NCBI RefSeq assembly: GCF_020216025.1
Contig: NZ_JAIWNC010000009.1
Span: forward strand, 238,234-302,233
Origin: Jidongwangia harbinensis
GTDB lineage: Bacteria > Actinomycetota > Actinomycetes > Mycobacteriales > Micromonosporaceae
Direction of reading: 5' to 3'
DNA: 64,000 nucleotides
The first letter of the stretch is position 1. Every line of letters starts with the position of its first letter. Under the pieces are notes generated by a model. The model searched no databases, was not told the DNA's origin, and saw only the letters and a program-made list of their open reading frames with translations. Shown piece by piece: positions 9,139 through 17,860 of the stretch. The translations under genes were made by a program, and so were the position numbers.

Positions 9139-9894
9139 ATGTCCGTCCGTCGTTGCATCGCCGGTGCCGTCCTCGGGGCCATCACGCTCTCCGGTTGCGG
9201 CACGGCCGCCTCCGGCACCGTGGCACCGGTAGTGCCGTCGAAGTCGCCGGCGCGCTCGTCGCCGAAACCGAAGCCGAAACCGGTCCGCGTCACCTACCCG
9301 GCCGACGGCGGCGGCGCGTTCGCCGCCGCGAAGGGCGAGCGGGCGCCGCAGGGCCGGGGCCGGGTGCTGCGCTACCGGGTGCTGGTCGAGAAGGACATCA
9401 AGGGGATCAAGCCGGCCGCGTTCGCCTCCACCGTTCGCGCCACGTTGGCCGATTCGCGTGGGTGGACCGCGAGCGGCGATGTGTCGTTTCGCCGGGTGGG
9501 CCGTGACGAGGTGCGTGATTTCACGATCTACCTGGTGACGCCGGGGACGCGGGACGAGCTGTGCCAGGGCGGTCGGGACGGGTACACGTCGTGCCGCAAC
9601 GGGGACCGGGTGGTGCTGAACGTGGCGCGCTGGGTGAAGGGTGTGCCGCGGTACGGCGCGCCGTTGTCGGTGTATCGGCAGTATCTGGTGAATCACGAGG
9701 TGGGGCACCGGCTGGGGAACGGGCACGAGAAGTGTCCGGACAAGGGTGGGCCGGCGCCGGTGATGCAGCAGCAGACGCTCGGCCTGCACGGGTGCCGGGC
9801 GAACCCGTGGCCGTACCTCGACGGCGAACGTCTCCGCGGCGCGTCGGGTGTGTATGACGATCCGGTTCCGGAGCCGGACCGCGGAGTCGCCTAG
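9139..9894 (+). CDS. DUF3152 zinc-metalloprotease-like lipoprotein
   Basis: The ATG at 9139 follows GAGGGGAGAGCC and gives a lipoprotein signal peptide with lipobox LSGC (Cys ~19), so the mature protein is probably anchored to the outer face of the membrane. A Ser/Pro/Lys linker follows. Residues ~70-245 match DUF3152 (Met-zincin-like): GRVLRYRVLVEKDI, RDELCQGG, and the metal site HEVGHRLGNGHEKCP, an extended HExxHxxxxxH. The ending MQQQTLGLHGC...NPWP is also usual for the family. The substrate is unknown. It is followed 63 nt later by a separately expressed secreted hydrolase. Confidence is high for the family and low for any physiological role. Confidence 0.88.
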   Translation: MSVRRCIAGAVLGAITLSGCGTAASGTVAPVVPSKSPARSSPKPKPKPVRVTYPADGGGAFAAAKGERAPQGRGRVLRYRVLVEKDIKGIKPAAFASTVRATLADSRGWTASGDVSFRRVGRDEVRDFTIYLVTPGTRDELCQGGRDGYTSCRNGDRVVLNVARWVKGVPRYGAPLSVYRQYLVNHEVGHRLGNGHEKCPDKGGPAPVMQQQTLGLHGCRANPWPYLDGERLRGASGVYDDPVPEPDRGVA

Positions 9895-9957
9895 ACGAAT
9901 ATCGAACAACTTGCACGAACCGGATAGACAGGTCCCCAACGATGTAAGGGGACGCGC

Positions 9958-12624
9958 ATGCGCAAAATCGTTGCCGCCGTGACGCTCACGGCTGCGATCA
10001 CCATAGGACTGGAAGCACCGGCGACCGCCGCACCACCGGACCCGGTTCCCCCGGTCCGGCTGACCGACGGCAACACGTTGACCTGGACCGCCCCGGAGCT
10101 GCTGATGGGCGACGCCCCGGTCGAGTTCTACGCCGGCAAGCAGAGCCTGGGCCGCGCCACCACCACCGACCACCGCACGTTCAGCCTGACGGTGCCCCGC
10201 CCGCCCAAGGCCGGCACGGTGCAGGTCCGGGCGGGCGGTAAGCGCCTGGACCGGCCGGAGTCCCGCCGGGGCCGGATCGCCGCCGTCGCACCGGCGCCCG
10301 CGCCGGCCGAGCCGGGTGACGTCGACCCGGGGTTGCCGGGCCCGTACCGGACGGTGAGCGGTGAGTACACGTTGGACAGTGTGCCGTTGCCCGGACTGGA
10401 GCGGCCGGTGGAGATGCAGGGCGTGGTGGTCGCTCCGCAGGGCGCCGAGGGCCCGCGGCCGTTCGCGCTGTTCCTGCACGGCATGCACGGCACCTGTTAC
10501 CGGGTGGCGGAGCCGGAGGATGTCACCGGCGAGTGGCCGTGCCCGTCCGGGTTCGCGTCGGTGCCCAGCTACCGCGGTTACCTCGAGGCGCAGCAACTGC
10601 TCGCCTCCCAGGGGTACGTGACCGTGTCGATCTCGGCCAACGGGGTCAACTCGCTGGACGGCGACGAGGATGCCGGTGCGCAGTCCCGGTCGTCGCTCGT
10701 ACGTCTGCATCTGGCGCGGTGGGCGCAGTGGGCGGCCGACGGCCGCGCGACCGCCCCGGACGTGGTCCGGCAGGCGCCGCCGGCGGACCTGTCCCGGGTG
10801 CTGCTGGTCGGGCACTCGCGCGGCGGTGAGGGTGTGAACCGGGCGGCGATGGACAGCCTGAGCCCGCCGCCGAAGGACCGGGACGGCTACGCCGGCGCGG
10901 TGGACTGGACGATCCGCGGCACGCTGATGATCGGGCCGACCATCTTCGGGCAGAACCCGGTGCCGGACGTGCCGTCGGTGACGATTCTGCCGGGATGTGA
11001 CGGTGACGTCTCGGACCTGCAGGGCCAGGTGTACCTGGACGAGACCGTGGGCGTGAGCCGCGGCCGGGCTCTGCACAGCGCGGTGTTCATGGCCGGCGCG
11101 AACCACAACTTCTTCAATACCGAGTGGACGCCGGGACAGGCGGTGTCCGGCACGTCCGACGACACCGAGTGGCTGGAGGACGGGCCGTGTACGGCGGGCC
11201 GGCCGTTGCGGGTGACCGCGGCGCAGCAGCAGAAGGCCGGTGCCACCTACATCGCGGCGGCGGCGCGGGTGTTCGTGGACGGCGACGACCGGGTGCGGCC
11301 GCTGCTGGACGGCAGCGGGGTGCGGGCACCGTCGGCGGATCCGGTGCGGGTGCTGACCCAGGCCGTCGGCGGTAACCGTACGCCGCTGGTCGTGCCGGAC
11401 CGGAACGTGCGGGTCGGCGGGTCCGGGCGGTTGTGCGACGAGGTCAGCGAGGACCGGGCGAAGGCCTGCATGGTGACCGAGTCGTGGGGTACGTCGCCGC
11501 ACTTCGTGTCGCTGGAATATCTGCGGAACGAGCCGGGGCGACGGGCGGTGGCGATGCGGTGGACGGCGCCGGGACAGGCGGTCTCGATGCGTCCGGCGCG
11601 GCCGGTGCAGGTCAGCGGCGCGGTGACGATGCGGGTCGCCGTACCCGCGAATGCCCGTGGGGTTGAGTTCGGGGTGGCCGTGACCGACGACGCGGGGCGG
11701 CGCACCGAACTCGGCGAGGTGTCGGTGGACGGTGCGCCGACGCACAGCGCGGAGATGGCCTGGGCGCAGGAGGTCCGGGTGCCGCTGGACCGGGCGCAGT
11801 CGGTCGCCGAACTGGAGCTGGTGCCGCGGGGTGCGGCGGGTGAGGCCTGGCTGATCGACGCCTGGGGCTGGCAGCCGGGTACGCCGGCGCCGCGTCCGGT
11901 GGCGTTGCCGCGCGTCGACGTGGGCGGCATGAAGGTGCAGGAGGGCGACTCCGGCACGCGGACGTACCAGATTCCGGCGCGGGTCCGCGGGAACGGCTCC
12001 GGCCGGCTGCGGCTCTTCGTGCAGGACAGCGTGACCGGTACGGAGCGGTCCTGGGTGGAGACGGTGAACCCGGACACCCGCCGGATCGACGTGCCGGTCG
12101 AGGTGGCGGGCAACACCCGGTACGGCGGCTGGGCGCAGACGGCCGTGTTCGCGCGGGCGGAGCGGGGCCTGGTGATCGGCGACCACGTCGGGCTGGTGGA
12201 CATCCGCGAGGACGATCCGGTGCCCACCGTGACGGTCGCGGCGGTGGCCGACACGGTGGCCGAGGGGGGCACCCTGACCTGGCGGTTCACCTTGTCCGGA
12301 CCGGCCGACACGGGGCTCGCGGTCAACGCCAGAGCGGTACGCGGTCCGGGCGGTCCGCACCTGTCCAGCACGGACGTCGACCCGGACTGGTTCACCGAGA
12401 TGACGTACGGCGAGGAGGTTCCGGAGCCGTCCCGGCCGCTGCACCAGACGGCGATCCAGCCGGCGGCGTGGTTCCCGGCGGGCACGGTGACGGCGGACGT
12501 CACCGTACCCACCGTCGCCGACGGCGTGTCCGAGCCGGACGAGAAGGTGCACTTCGAGCTCAGTCTGGGCGCCGGACGTGATTCGGTGGAGCTGGGCACG
12601 GTGGTGGGCACCGTGACGGACTGA
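9958..12624 (+). CDS. large secreted alpha/beta hydrolase with C-terminal beta-sandwich
   Basis: The ATG at 9958 is preceded by AAGGGGACGCGC. Residues 1-23 are a signal peptide ending ATAA. The N-terminal ~100 residues look like a beta domain. The hydrolase core spans ~140-500: oxyanion region FALFLHGMHGTC, nucleophile elbow GHSRGGEG, a likely acid in LPGCDGDVSD, and a likely catalytic His in AGANHNFF. A beta-rich region follows, and the last ~130 residues resemble a Calx-beta repeat (VPTVTVAAVADTVAEGGTLT). At 888 residues it is much larger than a lipase or cutinase. The substrate is unknown; secreted esterase or peptidase activity is plausible. Confidence 0.83.
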   Translation: MRKIVAAVTLTAAITIGLEAPATAAPPDPVPPVRLTDGNTLTWTAPELLMGDAPVEFYAGKQSLGRATTTDHRTFSLTVPRPPKAGTVQVRAGGKRLDRPESRRGRIAAVAPAPAPAEPGDVDPGLPGPYRTVSGEYTLDSVPLPGLERPVEMQGVVVAPQGAEGPRPFALFLHGMHGTCYRVAEPEDVTGEWPCPSGFASVPSYRGYLEAQQLLASQGYVTVSISANGVNSLDGDEDAGAQSRSSLVRLHLARWAQWAADGRATAPDVVRQAPPADLSRVLLVGHSRGGEGVNRAAMDSLSPPPKDRDGYAGAVDWTIRGTLMIGPTIFGQNPVPDVPSVTILPGCDGDVSDLQGQVYLDETVGVSRGRALHSAVFMAGANHNFFNTEWTPGQAVSGTSDDTEWLEDGPCTAGRPLRVTAAQQQKAGATYIAAAARVFVDGDDRVRPLLDGSGVRAPSADPVRVLTQAVGGNRTPLVVPDRNVRVGGSGRLCDEVSEDRAKACMVTESWGTSPHFVSLEYLRNEPGRRAVAMRWTAPGQAVSMRPARPVQVSGAVTMRVAVPANARGVEFGVAVTDDAGRRTELGEVSVDGAPTHSAEMAWAQEVRVPLDRAQSVAELELVPRGAAGEAWLIDAWGWQPGTPAPRPVALPRVDVGGMKVQEGDSGTRTYQIPARVRGNGSGRLRLFVQDSVTGTERSWVETVNPDTRRIDVPVEVAGNTRYGGWAQTAVFARAERGLVIGDHVGLVDIREDDPVPTVTVAAVADTVAEGGTLTWRFTLSGPADTGLAVNARAVRGPGGPHLSSTDVDPDWFTEMTYGEEVPEPSRPLHQTAIQPAAWFPAGTVTADVTVPTVADGVSEPDEKVHFELSLGAGRDSVELGTVVGTVTD

Positions 12625-12690
12625 CCGCAGCTGGCGACCTGCAACAGCGGCGCGGACCGACGGTGGGCGGCGCGGCCATGGTTCCGGGGT

Positions 12691-14169
12691 TCACTGGGTG
12701 GCTGCCGCAAGGGTGAACGTGCGGGACGCGTCCGCGGTGCAGGTCGCCAGTTTCAGCTCCTGATCGACTGCGGTGGTGCCGTTCCACGTCCGTGCGCAGA
12801 GGCTCGCGCCCACATTGAGCAACGTGCCGTTGGCCCGCAGCACCCAGCGTTGACGCGCCGGTGGTGCGTCATAGGCGCAATCGGCGAGCACGATCCGGGT
12901 GCCGGCCGCGACCGATCCGTTCTCGGTGTCCAGGCACCTGCCGTAGAGTTCGAGCAGGCCGCTTCCGGACGCCGCGGGCCACCTGATGATCTCCTGGGCC
13001 TCGGTGACCCAGCACGCATTGACGCGGGGCGGAACCGTGTTGTCGTAGAACGGCGTCTCCACGCATCCCGACCCGCCGGCGAGCTGGTAGCGCCGAACCG
13101 TGGTGGCCCGGAACCCCGGGTAGATCGACAGTTGCATGGCGTTCCACAGGGCGTTCGTGGTGAGACCGGTCTGGTCCTCGAAGAACGCCGTGATGCTGGT
13201 GGTGGTGCGCGCCGCGAGGTTGAGGTCTCGCAGCAGGTCGGGCTTGTGGTAGGTCGTGGTCACGTACCGGAGCAGCCGCTCGGCCTCGGAGTACTTGTGC
13301 AGGTAGTGGTGCCACCGCTGTGGGGCGATCGGATCGAAGTCCTGGTAGAGGCTGTGGGTGGCGTACACGGCCACTCCTTCGGCGACCCACATGCACTCCG
13401 GGCACTGGTAGCCGGCTTGGATGAGGTGGGTGGCCTCGTGCAGGACTGTGCCGTTGAACTCCGGACGGTACGCAGGGTTGTCCAGGTAGTCCGGGTCGAT
13501 GGTGACGGTCGTTCCGGAGGCTTCGGCGCCCCCGCCGCCGGTGTGAGCGACGACGAGATTCACGGTGGGACTGGCCGGGAACGGGGCCGCGTTCAGGGCA
13601 TCGCTCAGCTTGGGATACCAGTCCTCGATCAGCGGGACGAACCCGTTGACGGTGGCCGCCTGGGTCGAGGTGAGGCCGGAGGTGTCCACCGTGACGACCG
13701 GCTTCGGCGTGGTGGTGTTCGAGTTCTGGGCCGGCAGGACGGCTGACTTCGTGGCGGTCGCCGTTCCCGGCTGGTTCGCGGAGTTCAGCGGCACGATCTG
13801 ATAGGTAAAGGTTTGGCCCGCCGGGAGCGGAGTGATGTCGGTGAATCGGTCGACGTAGCGCACCACGTCGGCGACGGTCCCGCTCGGCGACCGCACCGGC
13901 AGGCCCGGATCGGTCACAGTGGCAATCTCCACATTGTTGCGCTTTATCTGGTAGCGGACCGGCCGTTCGGCGGGTGCGGGCTGCGGACGCCAGAGCAGGG
14001 CGATGCTGGGTCCGCCGGCGAGCACGGCGAACGCGGACGGGGCCGGCGGCAGGGCCAGTGCCGGTGATCCGGTCACCGCGACCGCCGTGCCGGTGACGGT
14101 GAGACTGAGCAGCAGGGACAAGACTGTGGCGGGGACGCGGCGGGACCGCGGCGCCGACGTGATTTCCAC
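12691..14169 (-). CDS. secreted basic-secretory-protein metallopeptidase with FnIII-like and ricin-type domains
   Basis: A GTG start at 14169 follows AAGGGG on the minus strand. The signal peptide is ~1-40. Residues ~45-150 resemble a fibronectin type III fold (PSIALLWRPQP...YQIKRNN). Residues ~165-370 match the BSP/plant basic secretory protein peptidase family (PF04450): zinc site VLHEATHLIQ and the downstream CMWVAEGVAVYA. The C-terminus (~400-492) is one ricin-B-like lectin unit (GRCLDTENGS...RQRWVL). It is likely an extracellular zinc endopeptidase that binds a glycan surface. It runs in the same direction as the small secreted protein upstream (42-nt gap), suggesting co-transcription. 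Confidence 0.82.
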   Translation of the reverse strand: MEITSAPRSRRVPATVLSLLLSLTVTGTAVAVTGSPALALPPAPSAFAVLAGGPSIALLWRPQPAPAERPVRYQIKRNNVEIATVTDPGLPVRSPSGTVADVVRYVDRFTDITPLPAGQTFTYQIVPLNSANQPGTATATKSAVLPAQNSNTTTPKPVVTVDTSGLTSTQAATVNGFVPLIEDWYPKLSDALNAAPFPASPTVNLVVAHTGGGGAEASGTTVTIDPDYLDNPAYRPEFNGTVLHEATHLIQAGYQCPECMWVAEGVAVYATHSLYQDFDPIAPQRWHHYLHKYSEAERLLRYVTTTYHKPDLLRDLNLAARTTTSITAFFEDQTGLTTNALWNAMQLSIYPGFRATTVRRYQLAGGSGCVETPFYDNTVPPRVNACWVTEAQEIIRWPAASGSGLLELYGRCLDTENGSVAAGTRIVLADCAYDAPPARQRWVLRANGTLLNVGASLCARTWNGTTAVDQELKLATCTADASRTFTLAAATQ

Positions 14170-14211
14170 TGGAACACCCCTTCACGTGGTTGGTTTGTCG
14201 ATCACCGGAAC

Positions 14212-14682
14212 TCAGATGTTGACGCGGGGGCCGAGCACGCCGTTGATGTGCTCCACGTCGTAGACGACGACGCGGAAGTAGACCAGCGTGCCGGGGACGG
14301 CGTGACCCTCGTTGATGAAGAAGCTGTTGGTGAGGGTGGCCGCCCGGCCGTCGGCGCAGTTGTTGTCGCGAACGGCGTTCGCGCTGTACGTGCTGACACC
14401 GCTCGTCCACCACACCCGGAGGTTGACGAATGCTCCGCCGGACGCCGCCGAGCAGTCGGTGTCCCGGATGGAAAGGTCGTACCGGAAAGTCGTCCGCGCC
14501 GCGTTGACGCTGTACACCCTCGCGCTGCCGCATCCGATCCCGGCCGCGCAGAACGACGACGTGCCGGCGGCTCGCGCCGGTGCCGCCGGCACCGTGAGCG
14601 AGACGATCCCGACGAACACCGCGGCGATGGCCGGGGACACCTTTCCGGCGCCGGGCTTGCTGAACATCCGGTTGAGTGGCAT
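14212..14682 (-). CDS. small secreted protein of unknown function
   Basis: The chosen ATG (14682) has an AAAGGAAAG site 8 nt upstream. It encodes 156 residues with a clear signal peptide (~1-39, cleavage near APARA). The mature part is beta-rich with about four cysteines (FCAAGIGC, DTDC, NNC), compatible with disulfides. I do not recognise the family. It lies 42 nt upstream of the BSP-type peptidase on the same strand, so the two are probably made together; it might be a partner, inhibitor or surface factor of the protease, but that is guesswork. Confidence 0.75.
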   Translation of the reverse strand: MPLNRMFSKPGAGKVSPAIAAVFVGIVSLTVPAAPARAAGTSSFCAAGIGCGSARVYSVNAARTTFRYDLSIRDTDCSAASGGAFVNLRVWWTSGVSTYSANAVRDNNCADGRAATLTNSFFINEGHAVPGTLVYFRVVVYDVEHINGVLGPRVNI

Positions 14683-14830
14683 GGATTGCTTTCCTTTCCG
14701 AGAACCGACATGTGGAACGGCGGGCTGAGCCGTTGCCGACGAGGATGACCGGCCACGGTGCTTCGTTTCGTTGTGTTTATGTTGTGGGCCATACCATCGA
14801 CGCCGACCGCTGAGGAACGGGGACGCGGCG

Positions 14831-17812
14831 ATGACGGTGGAGTTCCGGCTGCTGGGACCGGTCGAGGTGCACGCCGCCGGACGCCGGCTGGACACCGGCC
14901 AACCTCGCCAGCGCGCCGTGCTGGCCGCCCTGCTCGCCGACGCCGGGCGCGTGGTCACGGTCGGCGCGCTCATCGACCGGGTGTGGGGACAGGCGCCGCC
15001 GGCCGGTGCCCGTCGATCGCTTCAGGCCCACGTGACCCGGGTGCGCCGGATCCTGGATGAGGCGGGCCTTGGCGCGGCTCTGGTGAACCGCGCCAAGGGG
15101 TACGTCATCGACATAGATCCGGCGTCGGTGGACGTGCACCGCTTCCGTTCCGGGGTCGCCGCGGCACGCACGGCGGGGTCGGGACGGGCGCCGCTGCTGA
15201 ACGAGGTCATCGACCTCTGGCAGGGTGAGCCGCTGACCGGCGTGGACACGGAATGGGCCGGCCGGGTTCGGCAGTCGTGGACGGATGAGTTCGTCGCCGC
15301 CGTGGTGGACTGGGCGCACGCCGAACTGCACCTCGGCAACGCCGCGACGGTGCTGCGCAGGCTTGCCGACTGCGCCGACCGGCACCCGTACGACGAGGCG
15401 CTGACCGCCGTTCGCATGCAGGCTTTGGCGGCCTGTGGCCGCGGGGCTGAGGCCCTCGATGCCTACCGAGTGATGCGGCAGCGTCTGATCGGCGATCTCG
15501 GCGCCGAACCCTCGCCGGCGCTGCGCGAAGTGCATCTCGCACTGCTCCGGGGTCCGTCCCGGCCGGCCGCGGTCCCGCGTCCACGGCAGGTTCCCGCGCA
15601 GCTACCGGCCGACGTCACCGACTTCGTCGGCCGCCACCAGGAACAGGCTGTCCTGGACGAGCTGCTCAGAGACACCCGAGAGCGCGGGGCGGTGCTCATC
15701 GCGGCGGTGTCCGGCACCGCCGGGGTCGGCAAGACCGCCTTCGTCACGCACTGGGCGCACCGCACCCGCCACCTGTTCCCGGATGGGCAGCTGTACGTCA
15801 ATCTCCGCGGGTACGATCCCGGCCAGCCGATGGTTCCCGCCGATGCGCTGGCGTCGATGCTGAGTGCGCTGGGCGTCGCCGGCGCCGACATCCCGCTCGG
15901 GCTCGACGAGCGGGCGGCGCTCTATCGCACCCGGGTCAGCGAACGCCGGTTGCTCATCGTGCTGGACAACGCCGCCGATGCGGAGCAGGTGCGGCCGCTG
16001 TTGCCCGGCTCGGCGGCCTGCACGACGCTGGTGACCAGCCGCGATACCTTGGCCGGGCTGGTCGCCCTGTGCGGTGCCCACCGCCTGGTCCTGGACCGGC
16101 TGTCCCGCGCGGAGGCGGGTCAGCTCCTGGCCCGCCTGATCGGGTCGCGTGGCCGGAGCGATCCCGAAGCGGTCTCGGCGCTCGCGGAGCTGTGCGCGGA
16201 CCTGCCGCTCGCTCTGCGGGTCGGCGCCGAGTTGGCCGTCACCCGTTCGGCCGTCCCGCTGGCCGCGCTGGTGGAGGACCTGCGCGAGCATCGGCATCTG
16301 CCGCGTCTGCTGACCGTCGGTGGAGATCCCCGAGCGGCCGTGCCCACCGTCTTCTCCTGGTCGCTGCGCGGGATGCCCGGCCCGACCACAGTCTTCTTCC
16401 GCCTGCTCGGCGCACATCCCGGGCCGCACTTCGGCGTCCACGATGCCGGCGCGCTGACCGCCACGCCGGCCGAGACGGCGCAGCACCATCTCGACACCCT
16501 GGCCCGTGCCCACCTCGTCCAGCCTGCGTCCGCCGGACGCTGGACCATGCATGACCTGTTGCGCTCGTACGCCGCGGGCCTCTCCGCCGATCCGGACTCC
16601 CACCGGCCGGCGTGGCACCGGCTGTACGAACACTATGCGGAGGTGGCAGCCGCTGCGATGAGCTGCTGGCTACCCGGCGAGACCCGCACCGGTACGCCGG
16701 TCGTCCCGCGCACGCATCCGGCCTTCCGTACCCCTGCGGCGGCACGCACCTGGCTGGACACCCACCGGGAGTGCCTCATCGCGGCGGCCGTGCACGCGAC
16801 CCGCCACTCGTCCGATCTCGCCGTGCGGCTCAGCGCCGTCCTGTCCCGCTACCTGGAGATCGGCGGTCATTATCCGGACGGTCTCACCCTGCACGGCCTC
16901 GCGCTGGGCTGCGCCGACGCGATGGCCGACCCCCGCGGGCGAGCAAAGGCCCTCACCGAACTCGGCCTCGTCCACGTGCGACAGGGGCGCCACCGCATGG
17001 CCGCCGATCATCTGCTGCCCGCTCTCTGGCTGCACCGCGCGGCCGGCGACCACGCAGGAGCCGCCCGCACCCTCAACCACCTCGGTGTGGCGCGGGAACG
17101 GCAGGGCCGCTACCGACTCGCCACCCGTCACCTCCGCAACGCGCTCGCGCTGTGCCGCGACACCGGCGATCGGCATCGTGAGCGCCGGGTGCTCAACAAC
17201 CTCGGCGTGGTCTGCGAACGGCTGGGCCGGCACGACGAGGCGGCCGAACACCTGACCCGCGCGCTGGAGCTGTGCGCCGACGACGTACCGGCGGAAGCCG
17301 CCGTCCGGGAGACTCTCGGGGTCGTCCACGGCCGGCTCGGCCGGTACCCCGAAGCGCTCGGCGGCCTGCGGCACGCGCTCGCGCTCTTCGGCGAGCTGGG
17401 CGACCGGTCCGGTCAGGCGTACGCCATCAACAACCTCGGAGTGATCCACCGCGCCCGGGGCGACCACTCCACCGCGGCCGCGCACCATCGGCGGGCCTTG
17501 ATCGAGTTCCAGGCCCTCGGCGATCGCTGCGGCGAAGCGGAGGCCCACAACGCCCTCGGCGAGAGTTCCGGTATCGCCGGTCACCACGCCCGCGCCTCCG
17601 AACACCACCACGACGCACTCCGCGCCGCCACCCTGGCTGGAGAACGGTACGAACAGGCCCGTGCCCTCGCCGGCCTGGCCGTCGCCCACCGCCACCTCGG
17701 CACGGCAGGCTCCGGCCGGGCACACGCCGAGGCCGCCCGGCAGGTCTGTCGGGATCTCGGTATCGCGGTTCCGCACCGCGTTGCGGAAATGCTCAGCGGA
17801 GCACGGCCCTAG
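14831..17812 (+). CDS. AfsR/SARP-family regulator (winged helix, BTAD, NB-ARC, TPR)
   Basis: The ATG at 14831 starts MTVEFRLLGPVEV, the typical SARP opening; GGAACGGGGACG precedes it. Domain order: OmpR-type winged helix (~1-95), bacterial transcriptional activation domain (~100-245), NB-ARC ATPase with P-loop GTAGVGKTAFV (~285-600), then six to eight TPRs (~680-980). Proteins of this build activate secondary-metabolite or secreted-enzyme operons in actinobacteria, with ATP/ADP state and TPR partners tuning DNA binding. It is divergent from the small secreted protein/peptidase pair (149-bp shared region) and 1.7 kb from the RiPP-like locus, either of which could be its target. Confidence 0.9.
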   Translation: MTVEFRLLGPVEVHAAGRRLDTGQPRQRAVLAALLADAGRVVTVGALIDRVWGQAPPAGARRSLQAHVTRVRRILDEAGLGAALVNRAKGYVIDIDPASVDVHRFRSGVAAARTAGSGRAPLLNEVIDLWQGEPLTGVDTEWAGRVRQSWTDEFVAAVVDWAHAELHLGNAATVLRRLADCADRHPYDEALTAVRMQALAACGRGAEALDAYRVMRQRLIGDLGAEPSPALREVHLALLRGPSRPAAVPRPRQVPAQLPADVTDFVGRHQEQAVLDELLRDTRERGAVLIAAVSGTAGVGKTAFVTHWAHRTRHLFPDGQLYVNLRGYDPGQPMVPADALASMLSALGVAGADIPLGLDERAALYRTRVSERRLLIVLDNAADAEQVRPLLPGSAACTTLVTSRDTLAGLVALCGAHRLVLDRLSRAEAGQLLARLIGSRGRSDPEAVSALAELCADLPLALRVGAELAVTRSAVPLAALVEDLREHRHLPRLLTVGGDPRAAVPTVFSWSLRGMPGPTTVFFRLLGAHPGPHFGVHDAGALTATPAETAQHHLDTLARAHLVQPASAGRWTMHDLLRSYAAGLSADPDSHRPAWHRLYEHYAEVAAAAMSCWLPGETRTGTPVVPRTHPAFRTPAAARTWLDTHRECLIAAAVHATRHSSDLAVRLSAVLSRYLEIGGHYPDGLTLHGLALGCADAMADPRGRAKALTELGLVHVRQGRHRMAADHLLPALWLHRAAGDHAGAARTLNHLGVARERQGRYRLATRHLRNALALCRDTGDRHRERRVLNNLGVVCERLGRHDEAAEHLTRALELCADDVPAEAAVRETLGVVHGRLGRYPEALGGLRHALALFGELGDRSGQAYAINNLGVIHRARGDHSTAAAHHRRALIEFQALGDRCGEAEAHNALGESSGIAGHHARASEHHHDALRAATLAGERYEQARALAGLAVAHRHLGTAGSGRAHAEAARQVCRDLGIAVPHRVAEMLSGARP

Positions 17813-17860
17813 CTCTCGAGCAGCCTCGCCTCGCGTTCGAGGCCGGCCCGCAGGGGCGGC

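Noticed and set aside
9103..12552. 1149-codon minus-strand frame
   Set aside because: Arg/His/Pro-rich shadow of the DUF3152 and hydrolase genes, which have signal peptides, motifs and ribosome sites on the plus strand.
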